A stretch of 63,559 bases of DNA from Alphaproteobacteria bacterium (lineage in GTDB: Bacteria > Myxococcota_A > UBA796 > GCA-2862545), in contig JACKER010000034.1 of assembly GCA_020632925.1 (NCBI GenBank), forward strand, positions 1 through 63,559, given 5' to 3'. Every line of letters starts with the position of its first letter. The first letter of the stretch is position 1. The notes under the pieces were generated by a model. It searched no databases. It was not told the DNA's origin and saw only the letters and a list, made by a program, of their open reading frames with translations. A program made the position numbers and the translations under genes. Below are positions 16,049 through 23,784 of this stretch, piece after piece.

Positions 16049-17316
16049 CAGGCACCCAGCGCCAGGACCAGCACCAGGATCGCGAGTACGACGACGCCGA
16101 AGGCGCCGAGCGCGAGGATGACAGCGACCCACCACGGCCACCCCGTGGGCAGCGTCGGCGCGGGGTTGGGTCGGGAACTGCGCGAGACCGAAGCGGGCGT
16201 GGCGCTCGACACCTTCCGCACCGGCGCGTCCGCCGAGGTCGCCGCCCAGCCCGCGTCCTCCACCAGCCCGCGCCTCGCGCTGACCGCCTTCTCGAACTCC
16301 AGCTCCTCGGTCAGTCCGGAGATGTCGTTGGGGTTCGCGTCCTCGCCGGTCGAGTCGTCGCGACGGAGGAGCACGACCACGCTGTCGTCTTCGTCGTCGC
16401 CGCCCATCGGCACGTCGCGCACCACGTCCGGGCGGGACGCCATCGCCTGGGGGCGGAGGTCGGCGATGTTCGCCACGTCGCCCGCGCGCGACGGACGGGC
16501 GGGTGTGGGGGATCCCCGACCGCCGGCCTTCGGCTGGACCCGCATGATCTGGGTGTCCTCGGCATGCGGGTCCGTCTTGTCGCTCATGTCCGCGCGGTCC
16601 AGCATCTCGCGGACCTCCGCCATCGAGCTCACGGCCGTGACCTCCGCGTCCCTGGCGGTGGACTCCTCGCCCTCCTCCTTGGGAGCCAGTCCGCGAAACA
16701 ACGCCGAGAAGCCGCGATCGGGCTCGCTGATCTGCTGCAGGTCGACGGGACGTGCGCTCTCGGTGTGCTCCGGCTCGTCGCCGATGTCCTGGAGCGAGAG
16801 CAGGTCCGGGCCCCACCGGTCGCACATGTCGGCGAGGGTCGCCTCGGTCGCGAAGTCACCCTCCATCGCCCACAGCAGATCGACCGCCCACCGATGGTCG
16901 GGGACCTTGCGCCGCACCCGCTCGAGGAGCGTCCGCGCACGGACGGTCTGGCCCTGGCAGAGGTGCTGCTCCGCCAGCCGGATGAGCTCCCCGACGCTGG
17001 AGAGCTCGTTCTCGCCGACGCTGTCGTCCGGTTCCGTCGCGGGCTCGGACGCACGCTGCAACAGCTGCTCGAACAGGGCGTTCGACGAGCCCACCTCCAG
17101 GCCGCGCGTCGCGAGCCGCTTGGCCTGCCCCTGCCAACCGCGTTGCAGGTGGATCTCGGTGGCCAGCGCGAGCGCCTCGACGTTGGGGCGCTCGACCTCC
17201 ACCAGGTCCTTGATGCGGTTGTAGGCGCGATCGACCGCCCGGAGCTCGAGCAGGGAACGCGCCTCGGCGAGCCGCACCGCCACGGTGGGCTCGCTCACGT
17301 TCATCCACTTCTCCAC
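16048..17316 (-). CDS. TPR-like protein with C-terminal membrane anchor
   Basis: 422 residues from GTG 17316, but the N-terminus is probably longer. Residues 1-170 are helical repeats (LLELRAVDRAYNRIKDLVE, LAEQHLCQGQTVRARTLLE), TPR-like. A long disordered acidic linker follows, and a C-terminal transmembrane helix (WPWWVAVILALGAFGVVVLA). Upstream the frame stays open with coding character (PPTYRLEQVALHLAAKG), and AGGAGG at 17428-17433 is six bases before an in-frame ATC at 17421, with no ATG, GTG or TTG nearby. Head of the lipoprotein operon. Confidence 0.75.
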   Translation of the reverse strand: MEKWMNVSEPTVAVRLAEARSLLELRAVDRAYNRIKDLVEVERPNVEALALATEIHLQRGWQGQAKRLATRGLEVGSSNALFEQLLQRASEPATEPDDSVGENELSSVGELIRLAEQHLCQGQTVRARTLLERVRRKVPDHRWAVDLLWAMEGDFATEATLADMCDRWGPDLLSLQDIGDEPEHTESARPVDLQQISEPDRGFSALFRGLAPKEEGEESTARDAEVTAVSSMAEVREMLDRADMSDKTDPHAEDTQIMRVQPKAGGRGSPTPARPSRAGDVANIADLRPQAMASRPDVVRDVPMGGDDEDDSVVVLLRRDDSTGEDANPNDISGLTEELEFEKAVSARRGLVEDAGWAATSADAPVRKVSSATPASVSRSSRPNPAPTLPTGWPWWVAVILALGAFGVVVLAILVLVLALGA

Positions 17317-17495
17317 CAGCGTGACCAGCGAGCGGTGATCTCCCTTGGCCGCGAGATGCAGCGCGACCTGCTCGAGCCGGTACGTCGGCGGGACGGCGCC
17401 CCGCTGGTGCGTCGTGAGGATGACCTTCCTCCTGTGCCCGGAGGTCGACGGTCCCGAGTCTACCCACAGATCCCGGGAACCGTCGACACCGAGGT

Positions 17496-18455
17496 TCAGG
17501 ACAGGGCCTTCTCGAACGCGGCCTGCAGCTTGGGCGCGACCTCGAACAGATCGGCGACCAGGCCGTAGGTGGCGTGCTCGAAGATGGGCGCCTCGGGGTC
17601 CTTGTTCACCGCCACGATGACCTTGCTGGTCCGCATGCCGGCGAGGTGCTGGATGGCGCCGGAGATGCCCATGGCGATGTACAGGGTGGGGTTGACGGTC
17701 TTGCCGGTCTGCCCGACCTGCTCGTTGTGGTGCGCCATGCCGGCGTCCACCGCGGCGCGGGAGGCGCCGACCGTCGCGCCGATCGAGGCGGCGAGCGGGC
17801 GAATCACGGCGTCGAAGTCGCCAGCGGTCTTCAGCGAGCGGCCGCCGGACACGATGCGATCGGCCTCGGTGAGGTCGGCGACCGTGCTGCTCGGGGCCTT
17901 CCGCTCGAGCACCTTCGTGAGCGCCTTCGCCTCGGCCGCCACGGCGACCACGGAGGCGGCGCCACCACCGGCCGCGGGCTGCGAGAAGCTGTTGGCGCGC
18001 ACCGTGAAGATGGCGGGCTTGCCGCTGATCTTCACGTCACCGTACAGCTTGCCGGCGAACAGGGGCCGGCGGCCGACCACGGCGCCACCCTCGGCGCGAA
18101 GGTCGGTGCACTCGGTCGCCATGCCGGTGTCGAGGCGGGCGGCGAGGCGCGGGATCGCGTCCTTGCCGGCGTAGGAGGCCGGCGCCAGGACGACGTCGGG
18201 CTGGGCCTGGGCGATCGCCGCCGCGAGGGCGTCGGTCATCGCGGCCGGGTCGTAGGAGGAGAAGTCGCCGCCCACCTGGTAGACGGTGGTGGCGCCGTAC
18301 TTGCCGAGGTCGGCCGCGGGCGCGTCGCCCAGGACGACCGCCGACACCGAGGTGCCGAGCGCGGCGGCGAGCTGGGTGGCCTTACCGAGCAGCTCGGTGG
18401 CCGACTTCTTGAAGGAGCCACCCTCGTGCTCCGCGACGATCAGGATTCCGCTCAT
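17496..18455 (-). CDS. etfA: electron transfer flavoprotein alpha subunit
   Basis: 319 residues, the usual length. N-terminal domain MSGILIVAEHEGG; C-terminal FAD domain with ADRIVSGGRSLK, GASRAAVDAGM, the QVGQTGKTVNPTLYIA motif that wraps FAD and AVNKDPEAPIFEHATYG. Pairs with EtfB to shuttle electrons from acyl-CoA dehydrogenases to the quinone pool. Third gene of the tetR-etfB-etfA operon, 32 bases after etfB. Confidence 0.96.
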   Translation of the reverse strand: MSGILIVAEHEGGSFKKSATELLGKATQLAAALGTSVSAVVLGDAPAADLGKYGATTVYQVGGDFSSYDPAAMTDALAAAIAQAQPDVVLAPASYAGKDAIPRLAARLDTGMATECTDLRAEGGAVVGRRPLFAGKLYGDVKISGKPAIFTVRANSFSQPAAGGGAASVVAVAAEAKALTKVLERKAPSSTVADLTEADRIVSGGRSLKTAGDFDAVIRPLAASIGATVGASRAAVDAGMAHHNEQVGQTGKTVNPTLYIAMGISGAIQHLAGMRTSKVIVAVNKDPEAPIFEHATYGLVADLFEVAPKLQAAFEKALS

Positions 18456-18487
18456 GGTGATGTCTCCGTGTTCCGGTGCGGGGTGGT

Positions 18488-19270
18488 TCAGAGGACCTTG
18501 ACTTCTTCGCGCAGCAGGCGGACGAGCTCGGACACCATGGTGTCGACGTCGCCCTCGAGCTTGCGGCCCTTCGGACGCTCCGGGGGAGCGCCGTACGCCG
18601 TGGTGACGGCCTTCGCCGCCACGTCGCCGCCCGACAGGCCGAGCGCGGCGAGGTCCGGCGTCTCGAGCGGCTTCTTCTTGGCCGCGATGACGGCGGGGAG
18701 CTTCGGGTAGCGCGGGGTGTTCAGGCCGCGCTCCGCGGTGAACACGGCCGGGAGCGAGCCCGCCACGACCTCGCGCACACCGCCGTCCATCGACCGGGTG
18801 GCCTTGAAGTCGGTGCCCTCGATCTCGAGCTCGACGATGCGGCTGACCTGGGCCCAGCCGAGGAGCTCGGCGACCATCGCCGGGACCTGGACGTTGTCGT
18901 CGTCGATGGCCTGCTTGCCGCAGAACACCACGTCGCAGCCTTCCTTCTTGATCGCGGCGGCCAGGGTGCGGGCGACGCCGAGGGAGTCCGTGCCGGCGAG
19001 CGCCGGATCGGAGACGACGACGGCCTTGTCGGCGCCGAGGGCGAGGACGGTGCCGCGGAGCTGCGCGACCACGTCGTCACCGCCACCGACGGTGAACGAG
19101 ACGACCTCGCACTTGAACTTCTCCTTGGTCTTGATCGCCTCTTCGACGGCGAACGCGTCGTACGGACCGACGACGACCTTGCCGTTGACCTCGAAGGAGC
19201 TGCCGTCCGCGCTCGCCTTCAGGCGGGCGTCGGTGTCGGCGGTCACCTTCGCGCAGAGTCCTACCTTCAC
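18488..19270 (-). CDS. etfB: electron transfer flavoprotein beta subunit
   Basis: 260 residues from GTG 19270, preceded by AGGAGG. Shows the AMP-binding region (VGPYDAFAVEEAIK, DVVFCGKQAIDDDNVQVPAM) and the anchor loop to alpha, with the conserved GGVREVVAGSLPAVFTAERG. The start overlaps the TetR stop by 4 bases (GTGA), so ETF synthesis is coupled to the regulator. Known role: electron carrier in fatty acid or amino acid oxidation. Confidence 0.96.
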   Translation of the reverse strand: MKVGLCAKVTADTDARLKASADGSSFEVNGKVVVGPYDAFAVEEAIKTKEKFKCEVVSFTVGGGDDVVAQLRGTVLALGADKAVVVSDPALAGTDSLGVARTLAAAIKKEGCDVVFCGKQAIDDDNVQVPAMVAELLGWAQVSRIVELEIEGTDFKATRSMDGGVREVVAGSLPAVFTAERGLNTPRYPKLPAVIAAKKKPLETPDLAALGLSGGDVAAKAVTTAYGAPPERPKGRKLEGDVDTMVSELVRLLREEVKVL

Positions 19271-19929
19271 GGAACCTCCTCTCCTGCCCGAGTGGGCGGG
19301 GTCGTGGACTGGGTGACGGGATCGCCCGCGCGTGCGAGCAGCCCCCGGATGAAGATGTCGGCCACCTGGTCGGCGGCCTGTTCGAGCGGGAAGCGGTCCT
19401 TGCGGGACAGCACCCACTGCATCGCGAGCTCGTCGAGGGCGCCGAAGAAGCTCCAGCTGCCGATGAACGGGTCGACATCGGCGCGGAACAGGCCGGCGGC
19501 CTGCCCCTCGCGCACGATCTGGCCGAACATCCCGAGGTACGCCCACAGCTTCTCGGGGCGGTACTCCTTGAGGAACTTGTTCGACAGCCGAAGCTCGACC
19601 TGCATCACCTCGGCGGCGGCGCGGTTCTCGCGCACCTGCCGGAAGTGGAACCTGGCGAACGCACGGATGCGCTCGACGGGGTCGGAGCTGGTGGACAGCG
19701 CCTCCCCGAGGCCGACGAGCAGCTCGTCCATCTTCTCCTCGAAGATGTTGAGCAGCAGGTCTTCCTTGTTCTTGAAGTAGAGGTAGATCGTGCCGTCGGC
19801 GACGCCCGCCTTCTTGGCGATGTCCGACACCCGCGCCGCGCTGTACCCCTTCTCCGCGAAGATCTCGATCGCGGCCTCGGTGATGAGCGACCGCTTGTCG
19901 GGTCGGCGCTGGGCGGCCCCGTCGGGCAT
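19267..19929 (-). CDS. TetR family regulator, FadR(YsiA)-like
   Basis: 220 residues. HTH at about residues 14-60 (ITEAAIEIFAEKGYSAARVS, then VADGTIYLYFKNKEDLL). The C-terminal ligand domain has MQVELRLSNKFLKEYRPE, typical of the acyl-CoA-sensing FadR/YsiA group. Position as first gene of an etfBA operon, with a palindrome just upstream of its start, points to an autoregulated control of fatty acid degradation relieved by acyl-CoA. The ligand is inferred. Confidence 0.9.
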   Translation of the reverse strand: MPDGAAQRRPDKRSLITEAAIEIFAEKGYSAARVSDIAKKAGVADGTIYLYFKNKEDLLLNIFEEKMDELLVGLGEALSTSSDPVERIRAFARFHFRQVRENRAAAEVMQVELRLSNKFLKEYRPEKLWAYLGMFGQIVREGQAAGLFRADVDPFIGSWSFFGALDELAMQWVLSRKDRFPLEQAADQVADIFIRGLLARAGDPVTQSTTPPTRAGEEVP

Positions 19930-19944
19930 CTCTCTCCCAAACTG

Positions 19945-19962
19945 AATGAGGGCTCACTCATT
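19945..19962. promoter_or_regulatory. inverted-repeat operator upstream of tetR-etfBA
   Basis: AATGAG (19945-19950) and CTCATT (19957-19962) form a perfect 6-bp inverted repeat with a 6-base centre, starting 16 bases upstream of the TetR start. It resembles the TGAATGA..TCATTCA boxes of FadR-type TetR regulators, and TGAATGAG at 19943-19950 matches one half well. Very likely the autoregulatory operator. Confidence 0.75.
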
Positions 19963-19983
19963 AACGAGTGGTCCTCACCCGGG

Positions 19984-20673
19984 CTACTGCCTCGAGCTCA
20001 GCCAGCGCTCGACCTGGCCCACGATGTCGCGGTCGGGCACGCCCTCCCAGTCCTTGAGGAAGCGCGCGTTGCCGATGTCCGTCAGGGGGTGCTTCAGCGC
20101 GGCCCGGTAGACCGAGGCGGGGGCTGTGCTGACGTGCGCGCCGGCGAGGGCGGCGTCGACGAGGTGCATCGGGTGCCGCAGGCTCGCCGCCAACACCTCG
20201 GTCTCGATGTCGGACTGCTGGTAGATGTCCACGATCCGACGGATCAGGTCCATCCCCTCCGTCCCCACGTCGTCCAGCCGGCCGACGAAGGGCGAGATGT
20301 ACGTCGCGCCGGCGCGGGCGGCGAGCAGCGCCTGGCCCGGGTTGAAGCACAGCGTCACGTTGACGCGGATGCCGTCGTCCGACAGCGCGCGCGTCGCGGT
20401 CAGGCCGGCCGCGGTCAGCGGGACCTTCACCACCACGTGCTCGGAGATCTTCGCCAGCAGCCGACCCTCGCGGATCATCCCCTCCGGATCCTGCGCGACG
20501 ACCTCGGCGCTGGTCGGGCCCTTCACGATCTCGCAGATCTCGTGGATCGTGGCGACGAAGTCCCGGCCTTCCTTCGCGATCAGCGAGGGGTTGGTCGTGA
20601 CCCCGGCCAGGACGCCCCAGCTGGTGATCTCGCGGATCTCGTCGAGGTTCGCGGTGTCGAGGAACAGCTTCAT
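19984..20673 (-). CDS. tal: transaldolase / fructose-6-phosphate aldolase family
   Basis: 229 residues from ATG 20673 (GGAGG upstream). Short TalB-type subfamily: MKLFLDTANLDEIREI, the TTNPSLIAKEG loop, Schiff-base Lys83 in VVVKVPLTAAG, and NVTLCFNPGQALLAARAG. It transfers dihydroxyacetone units in the pentose phosphate pathway; FSA activity cannot be excluded from sequence. Monocistronic-looking, 29 bases after folK's end. Confidence 0.92.
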   Translation of the reverse strand: MKLFLDTANLDEIREITSWGVLAGVTTNPSLIAKEGRDFVATIHEICEIVKGPTSAEVVAQDPEGMIREGRLLAKISEHVVVKVPLTAAGLTATRALSDDGIRVNVTLCFNPGQALLAARAGATYISPFVGRLDDVGTEGMDLIRRIVDIYQQSDIETEVLAASLRHPMHLVDAALAGAHVSTAPASVYRAALKHPLTDIGNARFLKDWEGVPDRDIVGQVERWLSSRQ

Positions 20674-20702
20674 GGCGGCCTCCGATGGCGTGGAGGCACC
20701 TG

Positions 20703-21218
20703 CTACCGGAGGCGCGGGATCGGGGCAAGGCGTCCGACGACCGCCGGCATGGGTCCGCCGGGCGTGGGCAGCGTGGACAACCGCGTCCCGTCGCGCGGAT
20801 CGACCGCGTCCGGCCACACCTCGAGCAACGGACCGAGGACGAAGGGCCGCGATCGGATCGCCGGGTGCGGGAGGACCAGCCGCGGATCGTCGCTGACCAC
20901 ACCCTCGGCGAGCAACAGGTCGAGGTCCAGCGGACGATCGCCCCAGTACCGGCCGCGGCGGCGACCCGCGCGCTCCTCGAGCGCCACGCATCGGGCGAGC
21001 ACGGCGTTGAGTGGCAGGTCGGGGTCCTGGTCGAACAGCGCGACCGCGTTGAGGAACCAGTTGCGAGCGGTCCCTCCCGTCAGCGGCGGCGTCCGGACGA
21101 AGGCGGACACCCGGCGCAGCCGCAGACCCGGCACGACCGACAGCGCGCGGACCGCGAGCGTGAGCGCCCCCGCTCGATCCCCGAGGCTCGAGCCGAGCCC
21201 GATCGCGAGCCGAGCCAC
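20703..21218 (-). CDS. folK: 2-amino-4-hydroxy-6-hydroxymethyldihydropteridine diphosphokinase
   Basis: 171 residues from GTG 21218. HPPK hallmarks: GLGSSLGDR at the N-terminus, VSAFVRTPPL, NWFLNAVAL, ALEERAGRRRGRYWGDRPLD with the DLDLLL signature, and LPHPAIRSRPFVLGPL. It pyrophosphorylates the pterin precursor in folate synthesis. The other folate genes are not in the window. Confidence 0.95.
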   Translation of the reverse strand: MARLAIGLGSSLGDRAGALTLAVRALSVVPGLRLRRVSAFVRTPPLTGGTARNWFLNAVALFDQDPDLPLNAVLARCVALEERAGRRRGRYWGDRPLDLDLLLAEGVVSDDPRLVLPHPAIRSRPFVLGPLLEVWPDAVDPRDGTRLSTLPTPGGPMPAVVGRLAPIPRLR

Positions 21219-21237
21219 CTACGACCGCGATCGCATG

Positions 21238-21672
21238 TCAGTAGATACCGGACCCGGTGACCTGGTGGGCCGGCTCGTCCGCGGTCGCCTCGAAGATGGC
21301 GCGCTGGCCGTCGCCATCCACGTCCGAGGTCCCGATCACCTTGAAGCCGGTCTTGTCGGCCTGGATCTGGTACGACCCCACGACCGCCTCGGTCTCGGGC
21401 GCCCAGGACAACCGCCGGAAGCCCTCGGAAGGCGCCCAGGCCACGGCCTCGCCGTTCACCGCGTGCGCCGGGCGGGGCGCTGCGTCGGCCGAGACATAGA
21501 CCCCGAAGGCCTCCTGGTACTGGATCTCGGCCTGGCGGATGGCTTCCACGTTGTCCCGGATCTCGTCGAGCGCTCCGGACTTGCTCCCAGACACGAAGAT
21601 CGGGACCACGATCAGCACCGCGACCACCAGGATCGCCACGCCGACCAGGATCTCGTTCCGACCGATGTTCAT
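21238..21672 (-). CDS. type IV pilin-like / pseudopilin-like protein
   Basis: 144 residues from ATG 21672 (upstream in-frame start would add 9 residues). A short polar leader MNIGRNE is followed by a hydrophobic N-terminal helix (ILVGVAILVVAVLIVVPIF) and a periplasmic domain with QIQADKTGFKVIGTSDVDGD, a strand pattern common in pilin-like proteins of this group. The canonical G-F/M cleavage site and Glu5 are not clear, so it may not be processed by prepilin peptidase. Directly upstream of folK (19-base gap). Confidence 0.6.
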   Translation of the reverse strand: MNIGRNEILVGVAILVVAVLIVVPIFVSGSKSGALDEIRDNVEAIRQAEIQYQEAFGVYVSADAAPRPAHAVNGEAVAWAPSEGFRRLSWAPETEAVVGSYQIQADKTGFKVIGTSDVDGDGQRAIFEATADEPAHQVTGSGIY

Positions 21673-21744
21673 GCCGCTCGCTCCGCACATCGCCAGCAAA
21701 GGCCCGACAACGTAGTCCGTTCCTGCGTCGAGTGCACCCGACGG

Positions 21745-22800
21745 CTACTCGGCGCCCACCACCAACACCAGGTGGACCGTCGTGGGGCCGACCTCCGCCA
21801 CGCGCCCCACGAGAGCGTGCTCCGCGAGCAGGCCGGTGCGCGACCGAACGTCCCACAGGATGGCGTCGAGGCAGGACTCCACCGTGCTGCCCACGCACCC
21901 CATCTTCCACACGTGGTCCGGCGGCAGGCCCGTCGCGGGCGCGAGCTGCTCGACGGGCACCGACGGGTCCGACAGCACCCGGCGGGCGGCGGCCTCGAGC
22001 AGCGGGTCGGCCTCGAGCACGCGCAGCCCGTAGGCGTCGCGGATCTCGGCCAGGCGCTGATCGGCGATGCGCACCGCCTCTGCCGCGTCGGCCGGCGGCT
22101 GGCTCGGGACCAGCAGCCCGAGCTCCGGGGGGACGATGCCCACGTAGACCGGGAAGACCGCGATCACGCCGGCGTCGTCCCGCACCTCGACCAGCCACTC
22201 GCCCGCGAGGTCCGTCGTCAGCGACCAGGTCGTGTGCAGCTCACCCGCGAACAGGTGCCCCACCGGGTCCGCGATGGTCGCCCGCGCGCCCGGCACCGTC
22301 GGGAGCACGAGCTGACCGCCCACCGGGAGCTGGCGAGGCTGGATCCCGAGGTCCGCACGCACCGTCGAGGCCAGCCCGACCCAGAGGTCACGCCCGCTGC
22401 CCCGCGCCCGGATCAGCCCGATATGAGCGTCCGCCGGCTGCTTCTCGAGCCACGCGGACACCGCGGGGGACGGCGGCGCGCCGATGGGGACCGGCCAGGC
22501 CTCCGCGCGGCCGATGGGGTACGGCCAGCCCGCTCGCCAGGCGGCTTCGCGCACCTCCGGCGAGGTCAGCCCACCCTGGTTGTCCACGAGGTGCAGTCCG
22601 ACCCCGGCGGCCGCCCCGGCGAGCGACGCGTCCCACGGGCGATCGCCCATCAGGCTGGCCACACCCGGATCCTCGGGACGGAAGACCGCGGAGGCGTAGG
22701 TCCCCGAGCTCGGCGAGGGCAGGCGCGGCGTGTCCGCCCAGCTGAAGGCCGACTCCACCGGAGCCGATCTGGGACATCCGATCAGCGCGAGCAGCAGCAT
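21745..22800 (-). CDS. lipoprotein with C-terminal CAP/SCP-like domain
   Basis: 351 residues from ATG 22800, which shares a base with the upstream stop (TGATG). Lipobox LALIGC. Central beta-rich region, then a segment reading like the CAP fold (IADQRLAEIRDAYGLRVLEA, LLEAAARRVLSD; compare the CAP helices that start N-x-x-R...GL..L..D). Cys pair in KMGCVGSTVESCL. CAP proteins are secreted, with varied roles. The CAP call is by pattern only. Confidence 0.6.
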   Translation of the reverse strand: MLLLALIGCPRSAPVESAFSWADTPRLPSPSSGTYASAVFRPEDPGVASLMGDRPWDASLAGAAAGVGLHLVDNQGGLTSPEVREAAWRAGWPYPIGRAEAWPVPIGAPPSPAVSAWLEKQPADAHIGLIRARGSGRDLWVGLASTVRADLGIQPRQLPVGGQLVLPTVPGARATIADPVGHLFAGELHTTWSLTTDLAGEWLVEVRDDAGVIAVFPVYVGIVPPELGLLVPSQPPADAAEAVRIADQRLAEIRDAYGLRVLEADPLLEAAARRVLSDPSVPVEQLAPATGLPPDHVWKMGCVGSTVESCLDAILWDVRSRTGLLAEHALVGRVAEVGPTTVHLVLVVGAE

Positions 22801-23057
22801 CAGCCGAAGGCCGGCAGCGCGTCCTCGGCCTCGGCGGCGTTGTCCGTGCGCACGAAGAGCTCGTCCCCGACCTCGACCAGCTGCAGCGCGGGCAGGCGCT
22901 TGCCGCCGACCACCGGGATCAGGCTGTGGCCGTCCTTCATCCAGGCCAGCACCGCGGCGCGGTCGAGGGTCCGCTCGGGCAGGCCGTGCATCGCCACCAC
23001 CAGCGAGCCGATCCGCCCGCCGTCCACCGATCCCCGCATCACGCGCACGTCCGCCAC
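22800..23057 (-). CDS. small conserved-looking protein of unknown function
   Basis: 85 residues from GTG 23057 with GGAGG in the upstream sequence. Reads as a compact beta-alpha domain (GRIGSLVVAMHGLPERTLDR, LAWMKDGHSLIPVVGGKR) with no signal peptide. The stop overlaps the CAP lipoprotein start by one base, so it is translationally coupled. Function unknown. Confidence 0.6.
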   Translation of the reverse strand: MADVRVMRGSVDGGRIGSLVVAMHGLPERTLDRAAVLAWMKDGHSLIPVVGGKRLPALQLVEVGDELFVRTDNAAEAEDALPAFG

Positions 23058-23107
23058 CGCGACCTCCGATCCGCCCCGCTAACAGGTTGGCCGTACCATC
23101 GCCGCTG

Positions 23108-23695
23108 TCACCGATCGAGCGCGCGGACCACGCCGCTGAGGTCACGCGGCACGTCGGCCACGTCCCCCTCGTCCCTCCGCGGCAGGTTCGCGAAGATCAG
23201 CTCCCGCAGCGCGCCCAGCTCGCCGGCCGAGATCGCGAGCTCGGGCAGCCGGACGACGCGGCTGTCGTGCTTCACCAGGAAGAGCGTCGATCCGTCGAGC
23301 AGGAGGGTGGCGATGTCCGCGGTCCGTACGGTCACCTTGCGCCGCAACGAGCGTCGCACCTCGATCTCGTGGCGGTCCACCCGCATCCTGACGCCCACGG
23401 GGCGCATCATCATCCACAGGGTGAACAGCCCCGCGGACACGCCGCTGCCGTACAGGAGCCAGCGCCAGGACATGACGTCCTCGTTGACGAGCCACCAACC
23501 CATACGCTCGACGAACCAGGCGCCCGGGTAGCCGAGCCCCAGCAGCGTGGCGGGGATGGCCAGGGCCAGCGCGATCCCGACCAGCACCGTGAGCCGTTCC
23601 TGGAACACCGGCAGCGGGAACGCCAGCTCCAGCCCGTCGTGATCCGCCGAGCGGACGTAGCCGCCCAGCTCGAGCCGCCTCAGCACTCCGTCCAT
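23108..23695 (-). CDS. membrane protein of unknown function with two helices
   Basis: 195 residues. Two hydrophobic segments (LTVLVGIALALAIPATLLGL and WRWLLYGSGVSAGLFTLWMM) flank a ~25-residue loop, followed by a basic cytoplasmic domain resembling a PH-like beta fold (VDRHEIEVRRSLRRKVTVRT, IATLLLDGSTLFLVKHDSR). Possibly a bPH-type membrane protein; unproven. Start ATG 23695, divergent from the FG-GAP lipoprotein. Confidence 0.6.
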   Translation of the reverse strand: MDGVLRRLELGGYVRSADHDGLELAFPLPVFQERLTVLVGIALALAIPATLLGLGYPGAWFVERMGWWLVNEDVMSWRWLLYGSGVSAGLFTLWMMMRPVGVRMRVDRHEIEVRRSLRRKVTVRTADIATLLLDGSTLFLVKHDSRVVRLPELAISAGELGALRELIFANLPRRDEGDVADVPRDLSGVVRALDR

Positions 23696-23784
23696 GGCGC
23701 GAGTGTATCCGTCGATGCGGCGGTTCGGATACCGTCGCGCAGGAGGTCGCGATGGTCGTGCGGGTCGCGCACACCTGGTAGAGG

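Noticed and set aside
20774..20783. Reverse DnaA-box-like GTGGACAAC
   Set aside because: Lies inside the folK coding region, single copy.
19645..23082. An 1145-codon plus-strand frame across tetR, transaldolase, folK and the CAP lipoprotein
   Set aside because: Shadow of four recognised minus-strand genes; composition dominated by Arg, His, Asp and Gly.
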